NCBI GenBank assembly: GCA_900473745.1
Contig: UCMW01000015.1
Location: 62,001 to 126,000, forward strand
Direction of reading: 5' to 3'
DNA from: Hyphomicrobiales bacterium
GTDB lineage: Bacteria > Pseudomonadota > Alphaproteobacteria > Rhizobiales > Rhizobiaceae
DNA length: 64,000 bases
The notes beneath the pieces are model-generated. The model did no database searches, was not told where the DNA came from, and was given only the letters and a program-made list of their open reading frames with translations. The translations under genes were made by a program, and so were the position numbers. Positions within the stretch are counted from its first letter, which is position 1; the number at the start of each line of letters is the position of its first letter. Positions 52,191 to 61,137 of the stretch are shown here, piece by piece.

Positions 52191-53753
52191 ATGACCCAGA
52201 CAGCACATCCCGACAGTGTTCTCATCGTCGATTTCGGCAGCCAGGTAACGCAGCTGATCGCCCGCCGCGTTCGTGAATCCGGCGTTTATTGCGAAATCGT
52301 CCCCTTCCAGTCCGCCGAAGAAGGCTTCCACCGGTTGAAGCCCAAGGCGATCATCCTGTCGGGGAGCCCCGCTTCCACGCTCGATGAAGGCAGCCCCCGG
52401 GCACCCCAGGTGCTGTTCGACAGCGGTCTTCCGATCTTCGGCATCTGCTATGGCCAGCAGACCATGTGCGCCCAGCTCGGCGGCAAGGTCGAAGGCGGCC
52501 ATCACCGCGAATTCGGTCGCGCCTTCCTCGAAGTCGAACAGGATTGCGACCTGTTCAGCGGTCTCTGGTCGGTCGGTTCCCGCCATCAGGTCTGGATGTC
52601 CCATGGCGACCGCGTCACCGCGATCCCGCCAGGCTTCAAGGTGCTCGCCACCTCGGCGAACGCACCGTTTGCCTTCATCGCTGACGAGGCGCGCAAATAT
52701 TACGCCGTGCAGTTCCACCCGGAGGTCGTGCACACCCCCGATGGCGCGAAGCTCATCCAGAACTTCGTGCAGAACATCGCCGGGGTGAAGGGCGACTGGA
52801 CTATGCATGCCTATCGCCAGAAGGCGGTGGAGCAGATCCGTGCCCAGGTCGGCGACAAGCGCGTCATCTGTGCGCTGTCAGGCGGCGTCGACTCGTCTGT
52901 CGCAGCGCTCCTGATCCACGAGGCCGTCGGCGACCAGCTGACCTGCATCCTCGTCGACCACGGTCTGATGCGCAAGAACGAGGCGGCTGACGTCGTTGCC
53001 ATGTTCAAGGAACACTACAACCTGCACCTCATCCATGTGGATGCCGTCGATAAGTTCGTCGGCGAGCTGGAAGGTGTCAGCGACCCGGAAACCAAGCGCA
53101 AGATCATCGGCCGCCTGTTCATCGAGACCTTCGAGGACGAAGCCAAGAAGCTCGGCGGCGCCGATTTCCTCGGTCAGGGCACGCTTTATCCCGACGTCAT
53201 CGAAAGTGTTTCCTTCACCGGTGGCCCATCGGTGACGATCAAGTCGCACCACAATGTCGGCGGTCTGCCCGAGCGCATGAAGATGCAGCTCGTCGAACCA
53301 TTGCGCGAACTCTTCAAGGACGAAGTGCGCGTGCTCGGCAAGGAGCTTGGCCTCCCCGATAGCTTCATCGGCCGCCACCCCTTCCCGGGTCCGGGCCTTG
53401 CCATCCGCTGCCCGGGTGGTGTCACCCGCGAAAAGCTCGACATCCTGCGCGAAGCCGATGCCATCTATCTCGACGAGATCCGCAAGGCCGGCCTCTACGA
53501 CGCGATCTGGCAGGCCTTCGCCGTGCTGCTGCCGGTCCAGACGGTCGGCGTCATGGGCGATGGCCGTACTTACGAATTCGTCTGTGCGCTCCGCGCCGTC
53601 ACCTCGGTCGACGGCATGACCGCCGACTTCTACCACTACGACATGGAATTCCTCGGACGGGCGGCGACCCGCATCATCAACGAGGTCCGCGGTATCAACC
53701 GCGTCGTCTACGACGTGACGTCGAAGCCGCCGGGGACGATCGAGTGGGAGTGA
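52191..53753 (+). CDS. guaA: GMP synthase (glutamine-hydrolysing)
   Basis: GuaA aminates XMP to GMP. The 520-residue protein has an N-terminal class I amidotransferase domain (nucleophile Cys in [10 protein letters not shown], His-Glu in QFHPEVVHT), then an ATP-pyrophosphatase domain with the PP-loop [12 protein letters not shown] and [17 protein letters not shown], and the dimerisation domain with [12 protein letters not shown]. The ATG at 52191 has AAAGG upstream, and the C-terminus is GTIEWE. Length and motifs are standard. It is monocistronic with its own terminator. Confidence 0.97.
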   Translation: MTQTAHPDSVLIVDFGSQVTQLIARRVRESGVYCEIVPFQSAEEGFHRLKPKAIILSGSPASTLDEGSPRAPQVLFDSGLPIFGICYGQQTMCAQLGGKVEGGHHREFGRAFLEVEQDCDLFSGLWSVGSRHQVWMSHGDRVTAIPPGFKVLATSANAPFAFIADEARKYYAVQFHPEVVHTPDGAKLIQNFVQNIAGVKGDWTMHAYRQKAVEQIRAQVGDKRVICALSGGVDSSVAALLIHEAVGDQLTCILVDHGLMRKNEAADVVAMFKEHYNLHLIHVDAVDKFVGELEGVSDPETKRKIIGRLFIETFEDEAKKLGGADFLGQGTLYPDVIESVSFTGGPSVTIKSHHNVGGLPERMKMQLVEPLRELFKDEVRVLGKELGLPDSFIGRHPFPGPGLAIRCPGGVTREKLDILREADAIYLDEIRKAGLYDAIWQAFAVLLPVQTVGVMGDGRTYEFVCALRAVTSVDGMTADFYHYDMEFLGRAATRIINEVRGINRVVYDVTSKPPGTIEWE

Positions 53754-53783
53754 GGCGAGCGCCTCAACCAAGATGAACGAACG

Positions 53784-53812
53784 AAACGGAGGGCCATCGC
53801 CCTCCGTTTTTT
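53784..53812 (+). terminator. Terminator of guaA
   Basis: CGGAGGGC (53787-53794) pairs perfectly with GCCCTCCG (53799-53806), extended by the flanking AAA/TTT, followed by six T. It lies 31 bases after the guaA stop. It can also act on the convergent ogt gene. Confidence 0.9.
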
Positions 53813-53824
53813 CTTATGCCACCT

Positions 53825-54385
53825 TCAGAAGGCGAAGGACTGCTGCGTCGGGGTCGTGTCGGGCAATTCGACACCCTCCAGCTCCAGCATACGCAGCTTG
53901 GAATCCGATCCGCCGGGCGCGGAAAAACCACCGATCTTTCGCCCTGCCGCGAGAACCCGGTGACACGGGATGATCAGTGGAATGGGGTTCTTCGCCATGG
54001 CTTGGCCGATCGTCCAGGCGCCCGCCGGCCCGAGTCCTAGTTCTCCCGCCAGCGCGCCATAGGTCGTGGTGTGGCCCCAGCCTAGACGGCGGGTTGCGAC
54101 GTAGATCTGGCGAAAGAGATCCGTCTGGGCAGAGAGATCGAGGCGCAGATCGGAGAAGTCGCTGCGTTCACCATCAAAGTAGCCTCGCACGCGATCGATA
54201 ACGGCAGCGATGTCTGCGGTCGGAGGGGCCGGATCAGCGCCCGGAAAACGCCGGCGCATGGCGCGCACCGTATGCTCGGGATCGTCTCCCGGCAGGCGAA
54301 AGCTGGTAAGGCCGTGATCGGTCCAGGCGATCGCACAGGTGCCATTCTTCGTTTCAAACAGTACAAAAGCGTGGTTGGTCGTCAT
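53825..54385 (-). CDS. ogt: Methylated-DNA-protein-cysteine methyltransferase
   Basis: Removes methyl groups from O6-methylguanine by transfer to its own cysteine. The 186-residue protein has TYGALAGELG (DNA-binding helix), GQAMAKNPIPLIIPCHRVLAAGRKIGGFS with the acceptor Cys141 in PCHRV, and the Asn hinge in AKNP. The N-terminal ribonuclease-like domain is present. It lacks the AdaA regulatory domain, so it is the Ogt type. It is convergent with guaA. Confidence 0.95.
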   Translation of the reverse strand: MTTNHAFVLFETKNGTCAIAWTDHGLTSFRLPGDDPEHTVRAMRRRFPGADPAPPTADIAAVIDRVRGYFDGERSDFSDLRLDLSAQTDLFRQIYVATRRLGWGHTTTYGALAGELGLGPAGAWTIGQAMAKNPIPLIIPCHRVLAAGRKIGGFSAPGGSDSKLRMLELEGVELPDTTPTQQSFAF

Positions 54386-54557
54386 TGCCCTGCATCCTCT
54401 CTGGCAGACACAGGTTGACGCGCTCCGGGCGATCGATCAACCCGTTTCCTGTCGGGCCTGCAAAGACTTTCCAATGGGTGTGCAGCGAGGCCAAGCCGTC
54501 GGCTTGCCAGCCGTGTGATCGTCTTGCTATCCGTCGGTTACGAACAGGAGACACCGC

Positions 54558-54908
54558 ATGCCCACCACCATCTACGGCATCAAGGACTGCGACACGATGA
54601 AAAAGGCACGGACCTGGCTCGACGAGCACGGCGTCGCGCATGACTTCCACGACTACAAGGCCAAGGGCGTGGATGCTGCGACCCTCGACGGCTGGATCGG
54701 CAAAGTCGGCTGGGAAGTGTTGCTCAACAAGGCCGGTACGACGTTCAAGAAGCTCGACGAGGCACAGAAAGAGAACCTCGATGCCGCAAAGGCCAAGGCG
54801 CTGATGCTGGAGCAGCCGTCGATGATCAAGCGGCCAGTGCTCGATGTCGACGGCAAGCTCACGGTCGGCTTCAAGCCCGAGATCTATCAGCAGACCTTCA
54901 AGCCCTGA
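54558..54908 (+). CDS. ArsC/Spx family protein (YffB type)
   Basis: A 116-residue thioredoxin-fold protein of the arsenate-reductase-like family. TIYGIKDCDTMKKARTWLDEHGVAHDFHDYKAKG is the YffB N-terminus, with a single N-terminal Cys11. NKAGTTFKKLDEAQK, MIKRPVLDVDGKLTVGF follow, as in Spx/YffB. YffB-type proteins are not arsenate reductases; they bind glutathione or other partners. A 4-base gap to ybaK indicates co-transcription. Confidence 0.9.
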   Translation: MPTTIYGIKDCDTMKKARTWLDEHGVAHDFHDYKAKGVDAATLDGWIGKVGWEVLLNKAGTTFKKLDEAQKENLDAAKAKALMLEQPSMIKRPVLDVDGKLTVGFKPEIYQQTFKP

Positions 54909-54912
54909 TCCC

Positions 54913-55386
54913 ATGGCGAAGACCACCCGCGCCACACAGTTTCTCGACAAGGCCGGAGTGGCCTATACCACCGCGACCTATGACTACGACCCGAATGCCG
55001 AGCGCATCGGACTGCAGGCGGCGGAAGCGATCGGCGAGCATCCCTCGCGGGTGTTGAAGACGCTGATGGCGGAACTCGATGGGAAGCCGGTCTGCGTGGT
55101 CGTGCCCTCGAACAAGGAAGTGTCGATGAAGAAGCTGGCGAGCGCCTTCGGCGGCAAGTCGGCGGCGATGATGAAGCCGGCCAATGCCGAGAAACTCACC
55201 GGCTTCGTGGTTGGCGGCATCAGCCCCTTCGGCCAGAAGAAGCGGGTGCCGACCGCAATCGAGATTTCCGCGATGGACGAGGCACTCGTCTATGTCAACG
55301 GCGGTCAGCGCGGCCTGCAGGTGCGGCTTTCGCCGCAGGATGCACTCAGGGCTCTTGTTGCAATTGCAGCCGATTTGGTCGCCTGA
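54913..55386 (+). CDS. ybaK: Cys-tRNA(Pro) deacylase YbaK
   Basis: YbaK hydrolyses Cys-tRNA(Pro) mischarged by prolyl-tRNA synthetase. The 157-residue protein has TRATQFLDKAGVAYTTATYDYDP, RVLKTLMAELDGKPVCVVVPSNKEVSMKKLASAFGGKSA (the conserved Lys in KTL), FVVGGISPFGQKKRVPTAIE and VNGGQRGLQVRLSP. These are the landmarks of the YbaK/EbsC branch. From the ATG at 54913 it follows yffB by 4 bases. Confidence 0.95.
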   Translation: MAKTTRATQFLDKAGVAYTTATYDYDPNAERIGLQAAEAIGEHPSRVLKTLMAELDGKPVCVVVPSNKEVSMKKLASAFGGKSAAMMKPANAEKLTGFVVGGISPFGQKKRVPTAIEISAMDEALVYVNGGQRGLQVRLSPQDALRALVAIAADLVA

Positions 55387-55458
55387 CTGGAGCTCAAGGT
55401 CTCGACTTCGCCGTCTTTCCCCTTAAGTCTGGCGTGACAGCCACAACAGGAATACCCC

Positions 55459-56709
55459 ATGACCCTCCCCGATCTCTCCGCCTCCATCGATCCTGCCAAG
55501 CTCGACAAGCTCGCCGAGGTGGCGATCAAGGTCGGGCTACAGCTGCAGAAGGGCCAGGACTTGGTGCTGACAGCGCCGCTGGTCGCCGTGCCGCTGGTTC
55601 GGCTGATCACGGCGCATGCCTACAAAGCCGGAGCGTCGACGGTCACGACCTTCTATTCGGACGAAGAGACCACGCTCGCGCGGTATCGCCATGGTCATGA
55701 CGACAGCTTCGACCGCGCGCCGAACTGGCTCTATGACGGCATGGCCAAGGCTTACGAGAACGGGGCAGCGCGCCTGGCGATCGCCGGCGACAATCCTATG
55801 CTGCTTGCAGAGCAAGACCCTGCCAAGGTCGGCCGCGCCAACAAGGCGACCTCGATCGCCTACAAGCCGGCGCTGGAGCACATCTCGAATTTCAACATCA
55901 ACTGGAACATCTGCTCCTATCCGAACCCTTCCTGGGCGAAGCTCGTCTTCCCGGAACTGCCGATCGAAGAGGCCGTGCGCAAGCTCGCGGACGCTATCTT
56001 CGCCGCGTCCCGCGTCGATCGCGACGATCCGATCGGCGCCTGGGCGGACCACAATGCGGAACTGAGGAAGCGGTCGACCTGGCTGAACGGCGAGCGTTTT
56101 TCCGCCCTGCATTTCACCGGCCCCGGCACGGATCTTACCGTTGGCCTCGCAGACGGCCACGAATGGCATGGCGGCGCCTCGACGGCGAAGAACGGCGTGA
56201 CCTGCAATCCCAACATTCCGACCGAGGAAGTCTTCACCACACCGCATGCGCTGAAGGTGGAGGGCCATGTCTCCTCGACCAAGCCGCTTTCCCATCAGGG
56301 AACGCTGATCGACGACATCCAGGTTCGTTTCGAAGGCGGACGCATCGTCGAGGCCAAGGCTTCCAAGGGCGAGGCCGTGCTCAACAAGGTGCTCGACACC
56401 GACGAAGGCGCACGCCGCCTCGGCGAAGTGGCTCTCGTGCCGCATTCCTCGCCGATCTCGGCCTCGGGCGTGCTCTTCTACAACACGCTGTTCGACGAAA
56501 ATGCCTCCTGTCACATCGCGCTCGGCCAGTGCTATTCGAAGTGCTTCCTCGACGGCGCCTCGCTCAGCCAGGACCAGATCAAGGCGCAGGGCGGCAATTC
56601 CTCGCTGATCCACATCGACTGGATGATCGGCTCGGACAAGGTGGATATCGACGGCATCCGGGCCGACGGTTCGAAGGTGCCGGTGATGCGCAAGGGCGAG
56701 TGGGCCTGA
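55459..56709 (+). CDS. Aminopeptidase, M29 family
   Basis: A 416-residue cytosolic metallo-aminopeptidase (AmpS/PepS, thermophilic aminopeptidase family). VGLQLQKGQDLVLTAPL, GDNPMLLAEQDPAK, FTGPGTDLTVGLADGHEWHGG, CNPNIPTEEVFTTPH (the metal-binding Glu in IPTEEVFT), EARRLGEVALVPHSSPI (second conserved Glu) and HIALGQCY followed by HIDWMIGSDKVDIDGI (His, Asp metal ligands) are all visible. The ATG at 55459 gives the usual start. It is convergent with the EEP phosphatase gene by 4 bases. Confidence 0.92.
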   Translation: MTLPDLSASIDPAKLDKLAEVAIKVGLQLQKGQDLVLTAPLVAVPLVRLITAHAYKAGASTVTTFYSDEETTLARYRHGHDDSFDRAPNWLYDGMAKAYENGAARLAIAGDNPMLLAEQDPAKVGRANKATSIAYKPALEHISNFNINWNICSYPNPSWAKLVFPELPIEEAVRKLADAIFAASRVDRDDPIGAWADHNAELRKRSTWLNGERFSALHFTGPGTDLTVGLADGHEWHGGASTAKNGVTCNPNIPTEEVFTTPHALKVEGHVSSTKPLSHQGTLIDDIQVRFEGGRIVEAKASKGEAVLNKVLDTDEGARRLGEVALVPHSSPISASGVLFYNTLFDENASCHIALGQCYSKCFLDGASLSQDQIKAQGGNSSLIHIDWMIGSDKVDIDGIRADGSKVPVMRKGEWA

Positions 56710-56713
56710 ACGC

Positions 56714-57832
56714 TCAGAGGTCGAGATCGACCCAAAGCGCAGCATGATCAGAGGCCGCATCCTGCGGCCTCTTCAGCTCCTCATATGTGTCCCAGCGCTT
56801 CGGTCGTGTACCAGGCCACATGCCTGTGCGGATCACGCCGCCCTTTTGCACCTTTGCGAAAAGCTTCGGCGACAGCAGCATGTAGTCGATCTTGTTGCCC
56901 GGGTTCGACAAACCGTAAGTGCCGGAGAAACCGCCGTCATCGAAAGCCGGATGCAGGAAAGCGTCCTTCATCGGGCTGTCCGCGACCAGCGGCTTCAGCG
57001 GATCGCTGTCGGGCGTATCGTTCAAGTCGCCGATGACAGCGATGTAATCCCAGCCTTCCGCCAATCGATCCGTGCAAATCTCGGCGACGCGCGTCGCCTG
57101 TGCCTTGCGGCGGCGGTCGGAGTCGGCTTTGCCGCCGAAGCCCTTGCTCTTGAAATGATTGACCATCACCAGCAGCCGTTCGCCCTTGGCCGTCGTCCCC
57201 TCGAATTCCGGACAGTCGCGAGAGAAGATCATGCGGTCGCTGCCGTCGGGCAGGCGATCGTCGACATGGCTGCGCATCCGGCCAATGGGATATTGTGGTC
57301 CCGACATCAATCCGACGTCGATTCCGCGCTCGTCATTGCCGTCGATCAGCATGACATGGCGAAAGGCCGTGCCCTGGACCGAAGGCAGGATCTCGTCGTT
57401 GAAGGCCTTGAGGACGGGCCGGCTTTCCGCCTCGACCACGCCGAGAACGTCGGCTCCGAGATCGCGGATCACACGCGCTGTATTGCGCATGGCATGCTCG
57501 TTGATGGGTTCGTCGCGAAGCTCCAGTGAGCCGACCCAGTCGCCGCGGCCGGATGCTGTAATCTCAACGCCACCAGTCTTTGGGCGTTTCAACAGGCCGC
57601 CGCGGTCGCGGCGCAGGATGACGAAGGGACCGGTATCGCTTTTTTCCATGCCCAGCGCGACAATCAGCTGCGCCATCTTTTGTTGGACGGCGGGCGTATA
57701 GTCGAGTTCGCCGAGCAGTGTGTTCAACTCGGCGAATTTTTCGAGAATGGGTCGCCCGTCCTCCCATGTCTCCAGGTTCATCGCCTTGGCGCGATCGAAC
57801 AGGTTCTCGACGTTATAGACTGCAAGGCGCAT
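56714..57832 (-). CDS. Endonuclease/exonuclease/phosphatase-family protein
   Basis: A 372-residue EEP-superfamily hydrolase. MRLAVYNVENLF (first catalytic Asn), VLGVVEAESRPVL (metal-binding Glu), LVMVNHFKSKGFGG (Asn-His), AVIGDLNDTPDSDPL (Asp-Asn pair) and ASDHAALWVDLDL (terminal Asp-His) give the complete active site. There is no signal peptide, so it is cytoplasmic. Substrates in this superfamily range from DNA to phospholipids. I chose the ATG at 57832 (GGGAGGGAG upstream), because the longer frame to 57892 adds an unconserved segment. Confidence 0.9.
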   Translation of the reverse strand: MRLAVYNVENLFDRAKAMNLETWEDGRPILEKFAELNTLLGELDYTPAVQQKMAQLIVALGMEKSDTGPFVILRRDRGGLLKRPKTGGVEITASGRGDWVGSLELRDEPINEHAMRNTARVIRDLGADVLGVVEAESRPVLKAFNDEILPSVQGTAFRHVMLIDGNDERGIDVGLMSGPQYPIGRMRSHVDDRLPDGSDRMIFSRDCPEFEGTTAKGERLLVMVNHFKSKGFGGKADSDRRRKAQATRVAEICTDRLAEGWDYIAVIGDLNDTPDSDPLKPLVADSPMKDAFLHPAFDDGGFSGTYGLSNPGNKIDYMLLSPKLFAKVQKGGVIRTGMWPGTRPKRWDTYEELKRPQDAASDHAALWVDLDL

Positions 57833-57939
57833 GACTCCCTCCCAGACTGGTGAACAGGCAGGAGTCATATCAGAGTTGTGTGATGCGCGCATGTCGCGAA
57901 ATCGAGCCCGACACGCGACAGGCGCGCAGTCAGAGGTGA

Positions 57940-58293
57940 TTACCGGTGGTAAACGATCTTGCCACCATTATAGGCCGTCTGGACCCAGAGAACGTTGTGC
58001 GTGGCAATGCCGCGAACCTTCAGGGCTGCGACAAGGCTCGGATCTTCCGTGACCGCCGCCTGGGCGAGCGCCAAGCTGTTGCCAGTCGGATGGATCGCCT
58101 GCATCGGGTAGGTGTGGCGCTCGAAGCTACTACGATCGACGCGGATCGCGGTGACGTTGCCGTTATACTGCTTGCCGAACAGGATTTCCCTGGGTGTCCA
58201 GCCGCCGGCCTCGACATAGGTCGCGGCCTGGGCCGAAACGGCGCCAAGCATAGCCGCAGCCAAAGCGGCGGCCAGAATCGTTTTCTTCATCAT
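57940..58293 (-). CDS. Small exported protein of unknown function
   Basis: A 117-residue protein with a signal peptide (MMKKTILAAALAAAMLGAVSAQA, about residues 1-23). AAGGAG lies 7 bases before the ATG at 58293. The mature part (ATYVEAGGWTPREILFGKQYNGN ... NVLWVQTAYNGGKIVYHR) is polar, has no cysteines and no recognisable domain. It is one of a row of short genes on the minus strand. The coding-type codon use and the clear export signal support a real gene. Confidence 0.72.
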   Translation of the reverse strand: MMKKTILAAALAAAMLGAVSAQAATYVEAGGWTPREILFGKQYNGNVTAIRVDRSSFERHTYPMQAIHPTGNSLALAQAAVTEDPSLVAALKVRGIATHNVLWVQTAYNGGKIVYHR

Positions 58294-58489
58294 GACAATA
58301 CTCCTTTGGACCGGATGTTTGGGAGCCATCCGGTTTCAGGTGCACATGTGGCCATGCGAGGAAATGTTTTCCAGTATCATCACATCAGGTTGATCAATTG
58401 CGCGCAATTTATTCCTGACATCGCGATGTCGTCAGCGGTTTCGATGGCCTGTCATCCGGAGAGACCGGCTCCTCCACCGCTGGCGGCGA

Positions 58490-58870
58490 TCAGCCCTGGC
58501 GCGCCTTGCGGGCGGCGTAGCGACGGTCGCGTTCCGCCTTGCGGGCGGCTTCGTCTTCGACAACGCGGTTAATGCGCGAAGCTTCGGCCTGTTCCCGGGC
58601 GTCTTTTTCGGCATTGGCCTCGGCAATCAGGGCTTCCTCGCGCTCACGCGCTTCTTGTTCGGCCCGGATCTTTTCTTCTGCCTTCAGGCGGTCGCGCTCG
58701 GCGTGGCGCTGCGCCCGTTCTTCGGCACGTGCGGCACGCTCGGCCATACGGGCTTCACGCTCGGGGTCTGCGGCGGCATGGGCGGCCTTATAGGCCTGAA
58801 GCAAGGCTGCCTTGGCATCGGTTGCTGTCGTCCGGCGCTCGGCCAGGCCATGGTCTCTGCTGAATTTCAT
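58490..58870 (-). CDS. DUF6481 family charged coiled-coil protein
   Basis: A 126-residue, extremely charged protein, almost all Arg, Lys, Glu and Ala. It begins MKFSRDHGLAERRTTATDAKAALLQAYKAAH, and the rest (REARMAERAARAEERAQRHAERDRLKAEEK ...) should form one long helix, ending KAERDRRYAARKARQG. I recognise the pattern of the DUF6481 family, which has no known role. The gene lies 25 bases downstream of the 73-residue charged-protein gene. The ribosome site is a plain GGAGCACCG. Confidence 0.8.
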   Translation of the reverse strand: MKFSRDHGLAERRTTATDAKAALLQAYKAAHAAADPEREARMAERAARAEERAQRHAERDRLKAEEKIRAEQEAREREEALIAEANAEKDAREQAEASRINRVVEDEAARKAERDRRYAARKARQG

Positions 58871-58895
58871 CGGTGCTCCGATCTTTGAGTGGGTG

Positions 58896-59117
58896 TCAGG
58901 TGCGTGCGCGCTTGGCGACCAGGGCGGCCGTCGCGCTTTCGCGTGCTTCGCGTTCGCGCGTCATGCGCGCCTCGCGTAGTCGGATCGTCTTTTCGTCGCG
59001 GGCCGACGTAATGGCATCCTGTTCCTCGATTGCGCGACCGCGCGCGAGAAACTGTGACTGCGTCTTCGCAAAAGCGATTTCGGCGGTCTGGCGCGACTTG
59101 GTGAGTTGCTCGGTCAT
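58896..59117 (-). CDS. Small charged helical protein, downstream of cspA
   Basis: A 73-residue protein from the ATG at 59117, preceded by AAAGGAG 5 bases upstream. Sequence MTEQLTKSRQTAEIAFAKTQS, then QFLARGRAIEEQDAITSARDEKTIRLREARMTRER, ending AALVAKRART. It is Arg/Glu/Ala-rich and helical, resembling the DUF6481 protein downstream in style but not in alignable sequence. The gene lies between the cspA terminator and the DUF6481 gene. No function can be assigned. A longer frame to 59360 overlaps cspA and is not used. Confidence 0.7.
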   Translation of the reverse strand: MTEQLTKSRQTAEIAFAKTQSQFLARGRAIEEQDAITSARDEKTIRLREARMTREREARESATAALVAKRART

Positions 59118-59152
59118 GTCATCTCCTTTCAGGAGGCTTGCCCGCTGGGGCA

Positions 59153-59184
59153 ATAAAAAAAGGCCAGGCAAACCGCCTGACCTT
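59153..59184 (-). terminator. Terminator of cspA
   Basis: AAGGCCAGGC (59160-59169) pairs with GCCTGACCTT (59175-59184) with one wobble. On the minus strand it is followed by a run of T (59159-59153). It lies 66 bases after the cspA stop and 36 bases before the 73-residue gene, so cspA is mainly monocistronic. Confidence 0.88.
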
Positions 59185-59250
59185 CCGTGGGATCGTGCCT
59201 TCGACAGTGCCAGTACATCCGTGGTCAAAGGAAAGCGGATCCCGGATCTA

Positions 59251-59460
59251 TCAGGCAGCCTGCAGGTTGCAAGCCGACATCTTGCCCGACTTGTTGTCGC
59301 GCTCCATGTCGTAAGCCAGCTTCTGGCCTTCGACGATTTCGCGCATGCCGGACCGTTCAACGGCCGAGATGTGAACGAAAGCGTCCGGGCCGCCGTTGTC
59401 AGGCTGAATGAAGCCGAAGCCCTTGGTGGAATTGAACCATTTTACTGTGCCAGTGGTCAT
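59251..59460 (-). CDS. cspA: Cold-shock domain protein (CspA family)
   Basis: A 69-residue RNA/single-stranded-DNA-binding OB-fold protein. GTVKWFNSTKGFGFIQPDNGG contains RNP-1 (KGFGFI), and DAFVHISAVERSG contains RNP-2 (VFVHI-like FVHI). KLAYDMERDNKSGKMSACNLQAA is the C-terminal part. The ATG at 59460 gives the standard length. The upstream 233-base gap is long and forms a GC-rich hairpin (GCGCGG ... CCGCGC near 59550), as expected for a cold-shock leader. Confidence 0.96.
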   Translation of the reverse strand: MTTGTVKWFNSTKGFGFIQPDNGGPDAFVHISAVERSGMREIVEGQKLAYDMERDNKSGKMSACNLQAA

Positions 59461-59693
59461 GATGAACCCTTTCATAGCGCATAGAGTGCCGCAGCGCGGA
59501 TGCGCTGTGGAGGTAACGATTTTTGAAAGGAAGGTTCGACAGGGCGCGGGCTGTTCCGCGCGATAACCAAAGCTTAGCAAGCAACAATCGATGATCCGAA
59601 GATAGGCTTCTTCCTAATGAAAGTCAACCATCGGTTTTTACTCCAGCCGCAACCTCAATCAAAAGTGTAATTTCCGACGGCACAACCGGCACT
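59461..59693 (-). promoter_or_regulatory. cspA leader and promoter region
   Basis: The 233-base gap upstream of cspA has no other gene. On the minus strand, a long 5' leader is likely, containing the inverted repeat CGCGCGGAACAGCCCGCGC (about 59544-59562) and an A/T-rich stretch nearer the start. Long structured leaders are the hallmark of thermally regulated csp messages. Confidence 0.5.
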
Positions 59694-60551
59694 TCATTTT
59701 GCGCTTGCGCGCTGGGCCATCCAGACGCTCGCCAGCACCGTGACGAAGCCGACGACCTGCAGGGGGCTGAGGCTTTGGCCGAGCAGCAACCAGCCCAGCA
59801 GGGTCGCGACGAGCGGGCTGAGAAAGCCGAGCGAAGCGACGGCAGCGGGCTCGAGACGCGCAACCCCGCGGAACCAGATGATGTAGGTGAGAGCCCCACC
59901 GACAAGCCCGAGCCAAAGGAAGCCCAGGAGGTTTAGACCTGTCACGGTCGGCTGCGACGGCTCGACCATGAAGGCGAGCGGGACGAGCAACAGACCACCG
60001 GCGGTGAGCTGCCAGGCGGTGAAGGTCAAGGCCGGCACATCCGGCTGCCAGTGGCGGCTCAGCACCGTGCCCGCGGCCATGGACAGTGCGCCTGCAAGGC
60101 CTGCCGCAATTCCGATGGGATCCAGTGCAGCGCGCGGTGTCAGCACCAGCAGAGCGACACCAACCAGGCCGGCAAGAGCCGCCAGCACGGAAGCGGCGGT
60201 GATCCGTCTTCCCATGACCACGCGGGCCAGACCGATGACGATGAGTGGCTGAACGGCGCCCACGGTCGCGGCCACACCACCGGGCAGGCGATAGGCGGAG
60301 ACGAAGAGCATCGCCCAGAAGAAGGTGAAGTTCAGCGCGCCCAGCACCGTCACCCGCCACCACCAGTGGCCGTGTGGCAAGGTTCTAACGACGAGAAGCA
60401 GCAGGAGCCCGGCCGGCAACGCGCGCAACATCGCCACGTGAAGCGGATATCCGGCGGGCAGGAGTTCGGTCGTGGCCACATAGGTCGAACCCCAGATGGC
60501 TGGCGCCAACGCGGTCAACGCGAGTGTCCAAGCTTTCGAATTCATCTTCAT
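59694..60551 (-). CDS. EamA/DMT superfamily transporter
   Basis: A 285-residue drug/metabolite exporter with ten predicted transmembrane helices in two EamA repeats. TALAPAIWGSTYVATTELLP and LGALNFTFFWAMLFVSAYRLPGG belong to repeat 1, LGLVGGALTYIIWFRGVARLEPAAVASLGFLSPLVATLLGWLLLGQ to repeat 2. I chose the ATG at 60551; 60545 is an alternative. It is divergent from the MarR-type gene with only about 80 bases between, which contain a palindromic operator, so it is probably repressed by that regulator and induced by a toxic or small aromatic ligand. Confidence 0.9.
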   Translation of the reverse strand: MKMNSKAWTLALTALAPAIWGSTYVATTELLPAGYPLHVAMLRALPAGLLLLLVVRTLPHGHWWWRVTVLGALNFTFFWAMLFVSAYRLPGGVAATVGAVQPLIVIGLARVVMGRRITAASVLAALAGLVGVALLVLTPRAALDPIGIAAGLAGALSMAAGTVLSRHWQPDVPALTFTAWQLTAGGLLLVPLAFMVEPSQPTVTGLNLLGFLWLGLVGGALTYIIWFRGVARLEPAAVASLGFLSPLVATLLGWLLLGQSLSPLQVVGFVTVLASVWMAQRASAK

Positions 60552-60594
60552 ATCAAGTATCTCTACCTCAAGACACAAAGAAGATAGCCGATTT

Positions 60595-60612
60595 TATCTT
60601 GACGTCAAGATA
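60595..60612. promoter_or_regulatory. Perfect 18-base palindromic operator between EamA and MarR genes
   Basis: TATCTTGACGTCAAGATA is perfectly self-complementary, at 60595-60612, 21 bases before the MarR start. Related half-sites (TATCAAGTATC and CTCAAGACA) follow closer to the EamA start at about 60551-60575. The arrangement fits one MarR dimer on the palindrome and a second weaker site over the EamA promoter. Confidence 0.85.
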
Positions 60613-60633
60613 CCTCCGTCGCTAAATGTCGGC

Positions 60634-61137
60634 ATGAGCATTTCAGACAGAGACGCCGTCGATCAGATCCTCACCCAATGGAGCCGGGAACGCCCGGATC
60701 TCGACGTATCCCCCATGGGACTGATCGGGCGACTCGGACGGCTGAGGGCGCATATTTCCCGCGCACACGAAGCGGTCTTCCAGCGTCACGGACTGAACAG
60801 TGCGAGTTTCGACCTGCTGGCGACCCTGCGGCGCTCCGGCCCACCCTTCCGGCTTTCGCCTTCCGAGCTTCTTGAGACGATGATGATCACCTCGGGCACG
60901 ATGACGAACCGGATCGACCAGCTGGAGAAACAGGGGCTCGTGGAGCGCCTGCCGCATCCGGAGGATCGGCGTGCGCTTTTGGTGGCACTGACGGAAAAGG
61001 GCCTTGCGGCGATCGATGCCGCCGTGACGGATCACGTCGCAAACCAGCACCGGTTGATCGAGACACTCACGGCGGAGGACCGCACCGCGCTCGACGGGCT
61101 GCTGAGACAATTTTTGACCGCGTTCGAAAAGCCCTAA
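60634..61137 (+). CDS. MarR family transcriptional regulator
   Basis: A 167-residue winged-helix regulator. LIGRLGRLRAHISRAHEAVFQRHGLNSASFDLLATLRRSG is the dimerisation plus first helix part, LLETMMITSGTMTNRIDQLEKQGLVERLPHPEDRRALLVALTEKG is the winged helix with the recognition helix and the DRR wing. From the ATG at 60634. It probably controls the divergent EamA exporter and itself through the palindrome at 60595-60612. Its stop overlaps the convergent oxidoreductase gene by 4 bases. Confidence 0.94.
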   Translation: MSISDRDAVDQILTQWSRERPDLDVSPMGLIGRLGRLRAHISRAHEAVFQRHGLNSASFDLLATLRRSGPPFRLSPSELLETMMITSGTMTNRIDQLEKQGLVERLPHPEDRRALLVALTEKGLAAIDAAVTDHVANQHRLIETLTAEDRTALDGLLRQFLTAFEKP

